Shown piece after piece: positions 25,401 to 37,400 of a DNA stretch of 64,000 nucleotides. Origin of the DNA: Astragalus membranaceus (Eukaryota; Streptophyta; Magnoliopsida; Fabales; Fabaceae). The stretch spans positions 85,728,270 through 85,792,269 of the forward strand of contig CM076850.1 of the NCBI GenBank assembly GCA_039519185.1. The letters run 5' to 3'. A program made the position numbers and the translations under genes. The first letter of the stretch is position 1. Each line of letters opens with the position of its first letter. The notes under the pieces were generated by a model. It did no database searches. It had not been told where the DNA came from and saw only the letters and a list, made by a program, of their open reading frames with translations.

Positions 25401-28400
25401 TCATGTTAAAGCTTACTAAGCTTTACCTTGTTACAAGAAAACAATGCATTACTCTACGGATAAAAAATAAGTAGAAAACCAGACAAAAATTGAGCTACAT
25501 CAAAAACAGTGATTGGGAAGACAATTGTGGGGTGTTTGAGAAGCTAGAGAGAATTGTTATAAAGGAGCTTGTGAGAAATCCATGGCAAGCAATCAAACAA
25601 TGCAAGTCTGTTCTCAAAACGCATTTGAAAGCTTCTAGCTTCAAACTAATAATATCGGAGACCTTTGAAAGCTGAGGCCAAAGTGGCTAGGACGAAGACT
25701 GACCAATGCATCTAGGAGGAAAGCTGAGGCCAAAGTGGCTAGGATGAAGACTGGCCAATGCATCTAGGACGAAGACAAAGGCTAGAGCATCGAGGAAGCG
25801 GACAAGAAACCGTTTAGATTTAGCAATCAACAATAGACACAAAATGCTTAGAAAACACACAAAAGACGAAGTAGCAGCAATAAAAAGAGCAGTAATTTGA
25901 GGTTATGACAATAGGAAGTCACGATCGGTCAAGGGAGAGGAAAGCCATGAATTAGATTTGGAACCAATAGGCCAAGGCGACTTTAGTGCAGTGAGAACCA
26001 GTCGGAAAGGTAGTTGGACGCGTCGCCGTTTGGATGGCGACCTACAGCGCAGTTGAAAACTTGCTGGAGACGAAGGACGCGTGAAGGCCCGTCCATGGGC
26101 CTTTTGAGACCTACCTCTGGGGGTCTGTCAGTTTGGGGGCTGTGGTCTTGGTAGTGGTGGCGGCCACACCAAAGGTTGTCGAAAAATGAGGTGTAAGTTC
26201 AGGCAAAAGACCAAAAGCTACCAAAAATGATGCCAGGAAGGGTAACGATAAAGAAGTGCCAAACTCGAAAGAAGGTGATCACGCCGGAAACGAGAAACTA
26301 TTATAATTGAACTATTAATACATTCCCAAACTTTTGGGAACTCGACGGCGGAATAATGAGGAGGCAGGTTTTGGAGGACCGAACCAAGCTCTAGATATCA
26401 TGTTGAAGAGTTGGGAGTTCACATAAAAGAATGAGAGAATAATAAGAACTTCGAAATTTGAATATTATTGATAATAACTTGATCCTAAATAAACTCAATC
26501 AAAAATAAGTACGGAAATCAAGAAACAAATAATAATGAAATAATAGCCAATTTAGTCCCTCAAATTTTAGAAAAGTTCAGTTTAGTATCCTACATTAACA
26601 ATATTCCTAATTAGCCGCTGACATTTTCAAACGCTATTTAGTTTAGTTCCTCAAATTCTCGATGTCACGTTAAGTCCCCGATTTTTACAATATCAATTAT
26701 AAGAGTATATAGTTAGCATTGACCTAAGGTCACTTATGTAATTTCATAATTAGCTGTATATACTGTTCCTACTGTAAACAAAGTTAGTAACTCTGATGCT
26801 CTTAGTTAACAATTAGTTAAGACTGTGCACAGGATAAGCTTGTAAGTGCACAGGATAGGTCACTGGTATATAAACCAGTTCTGTAACCGAATTCATTCAA
26901 GAAATAGAAATGAAGAAATTTATCATTCACTCTCTCTTAGCTTTCCTTTAGATTTTACATGGTATCAGAAGTTATTACGATCCATGGCGACCGAACAACC
27001 TCACACGCCTACTCCGCCTTCGTCTCCTGCAACGACGGCCGTTCTTCTCGCAACCGCGCCACCTATTCAGCCTTTAATCACCTTCACGCTAAAAAATTTC
27101 AGACAAGCTTGACGAGAACAACTTTCTCGTATGGCGTCAGCAAGTAGAGCCTATGATCAACGCTCACAATCTCCAAAGCCCTCGCTCGCAAAGAAAATCC
27201 TCTGTACCGCAACTGGCTGAAACAAGATCAATGGCTTCTCTCGTGGTTGCAATCGATGCTATCAAGTGCGATTATGCCTCGCGTTCTTGGATGTGTGCAC
27301 TCGTTTCAACTGTGGGATCGTATTCACGATAATTTCCAAAAGTTAACTCGCGCGAAGGCACGCCAACTACGAACAGAGTTGCGCGCGATGACCCTTGAAT
27401 CGCAAAGCGTCGAGGAATATCTCCTTCGTATCAAAGCGATCGTTGACAGCCTGGCCTCCGTCGGCGATCCCGTTCCACCGGAGCAACATATTGATGTGAT
27501 CTTGGAAGGTCTACCGGAAGAATACGCGCCGGTCATCTCTGTCATCGAAAGCAAATTCGAAACAAATCAACTCGAAGAAGTTGAGGCTCTCCTCCTAGCT
27601 CACGAAATGCGCAGTGGCAAGTTTAAGAAGAAATCTCAGACTGAATCTCTTTCCATCAACGTGACGCACACTGTCTCTGGCTCTCCTGCGCAGAACACAG
27701 AGTCTCTGTCAACGACGCCTGGTAATACCGTTCCTAACCCTATTTCTGATGCTGTTAATAATTTCTCTGGTAACAACTCGTTCAATGGCGGCTTTCGTGG
27801 TGGCCGTGGCAGGTTTGGCCATATTCAGTGTCAAGTCTGTTTCAAATTTGGACACCTTGCTGCCATGTGTTATCATCGTTTTAATCAACAATTCCAAGCA
27901 CCAATTCCCACTGAATTCCAAGGCTATCCTCCTAACTCATATACAACCCTTGCTCCCAATCCATATGGCTATGCTTACCCTCCACCGCTCTATCAAAACA
28001 CCTGGTCAAGACCTCAGTTTCCTCCTAGACCCTCACCACAACCTACACAACAACAACAACAACAACAATATCCTTACAATCAAGCACACATGACCACGGC
28101 TGCTCAACCCACAGCAACTCAAAACCAGCTACCTTGGGCCCCTGACACAGCTGCATTCCTTCACACCACCCTCCAATCTCAAAATATTCATCAACAGTCT
28201 CCCTTTGAGGGACCAGATCAGATATATATGGGAAACGACCAAGGTTTGCCTGTTAAAACCTGTGGCTCTTCTACTTTTTCATCTCCTATTAATCCTCAAG
28301 TCTCATTAGTGTTAAATAAGTTAATTCATGTCCCTAATATAACCAAAAATTTGCTTAGTGTGAGTCGTTTTGCTGCTGACAATAATGTCTACTTCCAATT

Positions 28401-31400
28401 TCATGCTAAGGATTGTCTTGTGTTTTCCCAGGACAATGATGAACTTCTTCTTCATGGTCCTGTTCGTGCTGATGGCCTCGTATGAGTTTGCTCCATTTCA
28501 GTTTCATCACATGTCACAGAATTCTTCTAATACTGTCACAGATACTGTACAACCTGCTGCTGCAGTGAACAATAAAACTCTTAGTTCTGATAGTTTCAAT
28601 TCAGTATTGCAACCTTCTGTTAATGCTGTAATTTCCCCCTCCCCTAGTCTTAGGACCATATGGCACTTAAGATTAGGTCACCCCAATCATGCTTCTATGA
28701 ATGCTGTATTTTCTAAATGTAACATTTCTCTATCAAATAGATATTTCAGAATTTTGTGCTGCTTGTTGTATGGGCAAAGCCCATAGATTGTATGCTCCCC
28801 CCTCCCAAACTGTTTACACTACACCTCTTGAACTAATATATAGTGACCTTTGGGGACCTGCACCTGTTGAATCCACAAACAAAGCTCTCTATTATGTTAC
28901 ATTTGTAGATGCTGCAACCAGATTTACTTGGCTTTATCTATTGAAAAAGAAATCTGACACTCTAACCATGTTCAAACACTTCAAAGCCCTTGTTGAACTC
29001 CAATTTAGCCTACCCATAAAAGTTGTTCAAACAGATTGGGGAGGAGAGTTTAGACCCTTCTCCACATACCTAGCTGAATTAGGCATCATTCACAGATATA
29101 CTTGCCCACACACACACCACCAAAATGGGGTTGTTGAGAGGAAACACAGACACATTGTTGATCTAAGCCTATCCTTACTCAGTCATGTCTCTCTACCACT
29201 TAAGTATTCGGATTTTGCAGTCCAAACAGCTGTCTTCCTCATTAATAGGCAACCATCTGCTCCCCTGGGTCACACTCCACCTTACACTGCCCTGTTTAAG
29301 AAAGATCCAGATTATAATTTTCTTAAAGTATTTGGTTGTGCCTACTTCCCTCTCCTAAGACCCTACAATCAGTATAAATTTGATTTCAGGTCACAAGAGT
29401 GTCTTTTCTTAGGATATTCCACCTCTCAAAAAGGGTACAAATGTCTTTCCCCCACTGGGAAACTTGTTATTTCAAAAGATGTCATCTTCAATGAGTCTAG
29501 ATTTCCTTATATTGATCTGTTCTCTCCATCATCCACAAATAATGAGAAAAGCAACACTTCTATCACTCTCAGTCCTTTACCAGTGGCCTCTGTCACACCA
29601 AACCAACTGTCTACAGGACTCACCAACACGGCAACACCTCCAACAACACCACTCCTACTGAACAATCTTCCCCTCCCACCACTACCTCACAAAACATATC
29701 AATACCTCCCTCACCACTCACCATTACCTCTCCATCAAATTGTTGAGATGTGGTGTAAATAGTAGATTTATTTATATGTGTATTCGGCCCAGGTCCGTTA
29801 GGTTTTCATATAGTATAGTCTATTTAAACTCATTAGTGCTTGTACTCTTTACACAACAACATATACAGTTAATAAGACGGAACTACAGCTACTCTGTAGT
29901 CGCAGACGTAGGCAAACATTGGCCGAACTGCGTGACCAATATCGTCTCTCTATTCTTCGTCTCTATCTAACATGGTATCAAAAGCCTATGATCACTGGGC
30001 CTGAAAACCTAGCCTTCGCGCCGTCACGCTATTGAACCCTAGCTGTCCCGTTGATTGTTCATCCTCAACGGCCCTAGGTGCTACGAAAGTCATACAGTCC
30101 CTTTCAGCCGTACGGCGTCACTGTTCATTCCGCATGACATCACTATTCATCCCGTACGGAAATCACTATTCACCCGTACGGCACACTGTTTATCCGTACG
30201 ACGCCCCTGCTTATCCGTACGCAGATCGCTGTATGTCCGTACAGTGTTGCTGTTCGTCCGTATGGCGCACCGTTCATCCGTACGGTGGTCCTGTTTGTCC
30301 ATACGGCGTTACTGTTCATTCCGTACCACACCCTTCTACTGCTCCTCTCTGATTGTGGTTAGCCTTCCTATTATTGTCAAAAATGAGTTCAACTTCAGAA
30401 AATGACAAAAACAAATCTGAATCGACAGGTAAGAGTCTCGTGTCTTATGCTTTCTCCGGCAATCCCTCTATAACAACGGAGAAACTCAATGGTGATAATT
30501 ATTTGAATTGGTCTGCCTCTGTCAAAATGTGGTTTATGGGACAAAGGCTTTTAGATCACCTCACTAAGAATTCTACAGAGATTGGTAACGATTTGCGTGA
30601 AGATTGGAAACAAGCAGATTGTCAATTGGTCTCTCTTTTGTGGCAATCCATTGAACCCTCGTTGCTGGTCCATTATCGTTCATACACCACTTGTTATGAT
30701 ATTTGGCAGAAGGCTAAGAATGTTTATTCTAATGATATCCAGCGTCTCTATGGTGTTATTCATAATTTAGCCACCATTCAGATGACAGAAGATAACATCA
30801 TGACATATGCTAATAAAGCTCAGTCAGCAGCAAATGAGTTCAAGCTCCTTGTGACCGACAATGACCCGAAGAAAATGCTTGAAAAATTAGATAATGTGTG
30901 TATGATCTATGTTCTTCATGGTCTCCATCAAAAGTATGAGTCAGTACGAAGCAACATTCTTTCTGCATCAGACATTCCTCAACAGAGGATCCTATCAGGC
31001 GTCTCATACGTCTTCCTGGATTGGAAGGAAATGGAGGGAATGGATCTCAGACTAACATAGAATCTTCTGCTCTTGTTTCTAATTTTGCAGGTCGTGGGGG
31101 ACGCGGTCGTGGTCGTGGGGGTGGTCGAGGAGGTCGTGTCGGAGGACGTCCTCAGTGCACTTATTGTAAGAAACTTGGTCATACTGAAGACAAGTGCACT
31201 TATGTTGATGACATTATTCTTACAGGCAACTCACCTTCACTATTGAAAGTCATCACAACTAGACTTCAACTGAATTTTGCTCTCAAGGAACTTGGTGATT
31301 TAGACTTTAGAGTACTTCTTAGGAATTGAAGTTCACAAGCAAGCCAATGGCTCTCTCTTACTCACACAGTCCAAGTACATAAGAGATCTTGTCAACAAAA

Positions 31401-34400
31401 CATGTATGCTAGACTCTGCTGCTATTGCCTCTCCTATGGCAACCAGTACCAAATTGTCCAAGGTTGGCTCTCCACAGTTCAAGGACCCAACATTATATCG
31501 TTATGTGGTTGGAGCACTTCAGTATGCTACTCTGACCAGACCTGAACTCAGCTATTATGTTAATAAGGTCTGTCAGTTCATGGCAGACCGCCTGGACACT
31601 CATTGGGCTGTAGTAAAACGTATCTTGAGATATTTGAAAGGCACAATTCACCATGGTCTCCTCCTCAGTGCAGCCAACAATCAGAAACCATTTCATCTTG
31701 CTGGATTCTGTGATGCTGACTGGGCATCTGATCCAGATGACTGAAGGTCCACCTCAGGGTCAGCAATCTATTTTGGACCAAGCCTTGTCTCTTGGTGGTC
31801 AAGAAAACAGCCCCTTGTGGCTAGATCAAGTGCTGAAGCTGAATATAGAAGTCTAGCCCATACAACATCAGAAGTCCTATGGATACAAACTCTCTTATCT
31901 GAACTACATGTCAAGATCACCACTCCTATCATTCACCGTGACAATCAAAGTACAGTAGCTCTGGCACACAATCCCGTTCTTCATGCACGGACAAAGCACA
32001 TGGAAATTGATCTATTCTTTGTAAGAGAGAGAGTTCTAGCCAAGCAACTCACAGTGTCTCACATTCCTGGTCAGTTTCAGATTGCAGATGCCCTCACCAA
32101 GCCTCTCTCCACTGCCACTCTCCTTGACTGTCGCAGCAAGCTTAGGGTGTGCTCCCTAACTCACCCACCCTAAGCTTGTGGGGGTGTGTGTAAGAGTATA
32201 TAGTTAGCATTGACCTAAGGTCACTTATGTAATTTCATAATTAGCTGTATATACTGTTCCTACTATAAACAGAGTTAGTAACTCTGATGCTCTTAGTTAA
32301 GAGTTAGTTAAGACTGTGCACAGGATAAGCTTGTAAGTGCACAGGATAGGTCACTGGTATATAAACCAGTTCTGTAACCGAATTCATTCTGTTAGATAAG
32401 ACTTAGTTTATCAGTTTTATTATATACGGTCTGTTAGTTTCAGTATTCAGTTTTATTATATCAGTCTGTTATACAGTCTGTTAGTTTCAGTATTCTGTTA
32501 TTCTGTTAGTTTCAGATTTTGTTATCTTCACATATACAGTTTGTTAAGTTTGTTAGTTAGCTGTTACAATTCTGTTACTAAAACAGAATCTGTTAGCCTC
32601 CTTTCTAAGTGACTGAGTTGCAAACTCTTCACTATATATATGTGCCTCTATTGTAATCCATTCAATCAATGAAGATATACAACATTCTCTATCTCAGTAT
32701 CTCTAATTCTAACATGGTATACAGAGCATCTTGATTCTCCACAAGCGTGGCAAGATCCGTTCCCTTTCTTCCGCTACCTTCTTTCTCTGTTTCTCACCAT
32801 CATCAATGGGTTCACACCCACAAACACCTCGCACACCACCAATCTTGGTGACTTCAACACCAACTATCACCCCTTTATCTTCTTTCAACTACAAAATTTC
32901 AGTAAAAATGGATGAATCCAATTACCTTGTATGGCTACAACAAATAGAGCCTGTTCTTAGAGCTCATCGCCTTCATCGTTTGTGTATCACCTGAGATACC
33001 TCCACAGTTTGCATCAGAACAAGATCGTCTTGCAAACATAGAAAATCCCGCCTACAGCAACTGGAAACTACAAAATCAACTTCTCCTCGCATGGCTTCAA
33101 GCATCCCTTTCTCCTGCAATTCTCCTTTCAGTGATAGGTTGCAGACACACATTTCAACTCTGGGAGAATATCCACCAGTTATTTCAATCAAAAACCAAAG
33201 CGCAGGCACGCCAACTGAGAACCCAGTTGCGAACAACGAAAAAGGGCTCATCTTCAATATCAGAATTCTTGGCCAAAATCAAACATATTTCAGACTCATT
33301 ACTATCAATTGGGAAATCTGTATCCCTCCAAGATCAGCTGGATGTCATTCTTGAAGGTCTTCCCAGCGAATTTGAATCCCTGGTAACGTTAATTAACTCA
33401 AAAATTGAATGGTTTGATTTGGAGGAAATTAGGGCTCTTCTTCTTGCCCATGAGCAGCGACTAGACAAGGCGCGAGTCACTGAAGAAGCAGCTTCCTTGA
33501 ATCTCACTCAATCGCAAGCCAATTTGAAAACCCCCAATTCTGCGAACCCTAATTCTGTGATAGAGACGTAGATTGCGCCACAGGCAAATTACACCTCTGG
33601 GAACCCTAATTCCACTAATTCCGAGTCTCACAACAATGGTTTTAGGGGAAACAATCAATCACGAGGCCGTGGGGGAAGAAATGGCCGTGGAAACCGTGGT
33701 GGGCGTGGTGGACGCTCTGGTATGCAGTGTCAAGTCTGTCATCGCAATGGTCATGAAGCATCTTACTGCTATCACAGGTTCAATCCAGCGTATGGCACTG
33801 GTCAACCCTATGTTAATGGAAATTCATATCAATATGTGAGGAATTCAACACCCAATCCTAATCAATGGCAACAACAGGCCCCTCAAGCAAACTACACTGG
33901 CTATGCAATGCATCCCACGATGAACAACAACTTAGACACAGCAGCCACTCAACATGTCACTCTCATGCCACCTCCACCAGGCTCTGCTCCTCCTCCATCA
34001 CATCTTGAGAATATTTTCCTTGGCAATGGTCAAGGTCTGCCAGTAAAAGCTATCTCTTCCTTTGCATTTACCTCTCCTTCTCATCCTCATCATGCATTGC
34101 ATTTAAACAATGTCTTGCATGTCCCTAGCATCAATGTCATACCCCAATTTTGTCCGCCCAAGTCAAAAATATTTTTCTTAATTTTTAGGAATTTTAGAAA
34201 ATAAAATAGTGCATATTTTTGCGTTTTTGGGCATTTAAATAAAAGCAAATTAATTATTTTTGGACCAAGACCAGGTCAAGGACATGGTATACATATTACT
34301 CTACCGAGGGTAATTTTTGTATAATTTTTGGAAAGAAGGTCCCAGTCCAAAATAATTAAAAATGCATTTTCTCCATTTTTAGTGCATAGAAAAACGAAAA

Positions 34401-37400
34401 AAGACCACTAAATATTTCTCAATTATTAAATGACAATTTTTATTGTCATGAGTGATTAGAAGGATATTTTATGGTGCCCAAAAAATATGTGACACATTTT
34501 CAATAGATGCACTATTATTCACATGCCCAAAAATTCAAAACTCAAAAGAAGGAAGTGTCTTCAAATAAGACAAAAGACCAAAAACAAGTTTTTTTTTTCT
34601 CTCTCTCCCCCCACAATTTCGAAATTCTCTCTCTCCCTCTCACAAAATTCTTCCACACTCTTCTATTGTACTATTATTCCTTATCTTGAAGGAATATGCC
34701 TTGTACCATCCTTAAACCTTCTCCTTTGGTGCATATCACCAATTCTCACTCACTCTCATGAAGATTCATGCCCTCTTTGGTAAATTACCCCACTCACTTA
34801 CACTCACCTCTTCACAAGAAAATACAAAATTTCCTCTTTGGTAACATTCCATCCCAATCATACCCCTAACCCTATTTTTGCCTCACATTATTCCTAAAAT
34901 AAGACAAGTTTTTTTTTTACAAAAACTCCCACTCCCTTCCCTCATTTTGGCCCCACTCTCTCACTCTCACCTTTTGTGTTTTCTCAATACCCTCAATCCA
35001 AGTGACCTTTAATCCTAACCCTCCATTTAATTTTAAAACTCAATCCTAGAGCACTTAGTAAGGCCAATGACCCAATTGCCCCTAAACCTAAAATAACTCT
35101 ATAAATACTCTCTCATTCCCACACCTAAGAATCCTTTGGCCTCTCATTCTCCTACACTAAAACCCTAGCACACCAAAAACATCTCCTCTCCCCCTCCTTT
35201 CCTTTCTCCAAAACCGAACCCTCTACCACCAATTCCTCCTTCATCCTTCAATCTTTCACCATCAAATCTTCCATTTCTTGTTAGATCATCATCATTCCTT
35301 CCATTCTCTTCAAGGTTGCATCATCAAATTGCTAAGAGCTAGCAATCTTTGTGGGTTCAAGGGTAGATCCAAGTCCATTTTGAGTCTATATCATCTCCTT
35401 CTTCATTTCTTTGTGATTTTGAGGTAAGCTTTGAAACTTTGCATCTCATATTTAGTTCTTCTTGCATAATCTCTCTTCTACTCTCAACTCCTTCTTGATT
35501 GCTTGTTGTTGTTGCTATGAGGATCCATTTCAAACATTTTGACAAGGATTTAGGGAGCCTTGGGTGTTTGAGATGGGTCCTTGGCCTTGAAGGAGTTGTT
35601 CTTCTACTTGATTAATTTCCCTTGCATTTTTACACATTTTTCACTAAAGTTCATGAAATAAAACATCACTTTCTTTCAAAAAAGGTTTCGGCCATGTAGT
35701 GTTTTTAGTAGTTCATGCATTTCTTTGTTCATTTATGGTGTTTAAGTTAAATAAAAAAGTGGATCTAGCCAACTATGCTTTTAGGTTCATAGGTAGAAAT
35801 TAGGGTTTTTATTGTTCTTGCATTTCCTTTGATTTTTTTGAGTTGAAATAAATGATGGAATGACAATTGTTTGAGCATCAAATGTATGGGTAGATCCTAG
35901 GGTTTATGTTCATATGCTCATTGATGTGATTTGGTTGCAAGAACATGATGAAATTTGTGCTTGAGTTTTCCTTGCTATGCATTCGGCCATAAGGCCTATT
36001 TTTGCCCTCTTTGATTGCTTGAAAATTGTCATTTTGATTGTGTTTGGGCAAGTGCAAGTTATGCAATTGTGTTTGTTTACTTTTTACCATTTTACTTTAC
36101 CACTTCATTAACTTTTTACCAAAAAACCTAAAAAGATTTTACCACTTTGGTTTTTTTACCTATTCATTAACTATTCACCTAAAACATAAAAAGATTTTAC
36201 CGTTTTACTTTTACCTCTTCATTAAGTTTTTACTAAGAGTTTTTACCTCATTCATTGAAACATTTTTACCTTCATTCATCAAAACATTTTTACTACATTC
36301 TTATTCTAACTTTTTACTACTTCTTACCAAAACATTTTTAAGCTTTGCATTTCATTTATTTACATCATCCATGCAACACACTCTCATGCTTGCACACTAA
36401 TACTTGCATACTCCCATATACTCGCATGTGCATGCATTCTTATATGCTTATGCATCTTGCACTTTTATTCTATCACATGTTTATGCATCCTTGTATGCCA
36501 TACATACATTCATAAACAAGTATGTTATACATTCAATAGTGTTATGCCTTGCATTCATTCTTAAATGTTCATGCATTCATTAATATCATGTCTTGCATTC
36601 AATAACCAAATGTTCATGCATTCATGCCATGTCAATTACTTCAAAATCAAACAAAATTGCATTCAATAATGCTCATTCATTCCTTGTATGCTCATGCATC
36701 ATCACCCAACCGTGCATTCATATCCACGTGCTTACTCATTTAAACTAAGAATATCCTATGCTTATGATCAATTGTATTTTTTTGTTCATGATGCCATTTA
36801 AATGTCTTGACTTAATTGTGTGCCATCCTTTCTACATGTATGACCTCCTAATGAAGACGTAAGCCTACTTTCTTGTTGTAGCATAGAGTCATTAGGTTAA
36901 ATACACTCCTTTGAGATTGTTGCCCGTCCCGTAGCAATTCTCACCCACACAACACAATTGCTTTGAGAACTTTGTTTTGCATCTTTGATAATTGAATCCC
37001 TTGATTGTATTGGCATGCTTAATCTTGGTTGATGAATAATATGTTCATGATTGCTTGATGGTTGAAGTATGAGTCTTGTTCATTCATTTGCATTTGGTTA
37101 TGGATTTAGAATTGATTTGAAGTGTTCTACTTTTTTTTTTCTAAAACCTCTTTCCTAGATTCATTAATAAAAGAAAACCCTTTTATTTTCAAAACAAGAA
37201 TAAAATAAATTGTCATTGACGACCAATCGCGCCGTTGCCGTTTAGGTTGTTAATGATGATTTTGTTTTCAAAAGAGTTAGTAGTGAGGCCATTCTAACCG
37301 TTGTTGTTCGTTCTTCACAAAAGCTCAATCCTATTTTCGAAAACTTATTCCTCAAAAGTAAAACCAATTGTCACTGATGACCAATCGCGCCGTTGCCGTT

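Larger units (their letters stand above)
29741..31198 (+). mobile_element. Truncated copia element E of a different lineage, inside B
   Basis: 5' LTR 29741-29972 (TGTTGAGATGTGG...TATCTAACA), primer site TGGTATCAAAAGCC, a leader with an 11-unit minisatellite, then gag. The element stops within its zinc knuckle at about 31195, where the sequence becomes B's RT. No 3' LTR is present, so a deletion removed the rest of E together with part of B. Confidence 0.85.

Noticed and set aside
27324..27554. Antisense open frame over copia B gag
   Set aside because: Shadow of the real gag frame.
30032..30405. Two overlapping open frames of 106 and 116 codons in the leader of copia E
   Set aside because: They are kept open by the near 3n period of the minisatellite; no conserved protein features.
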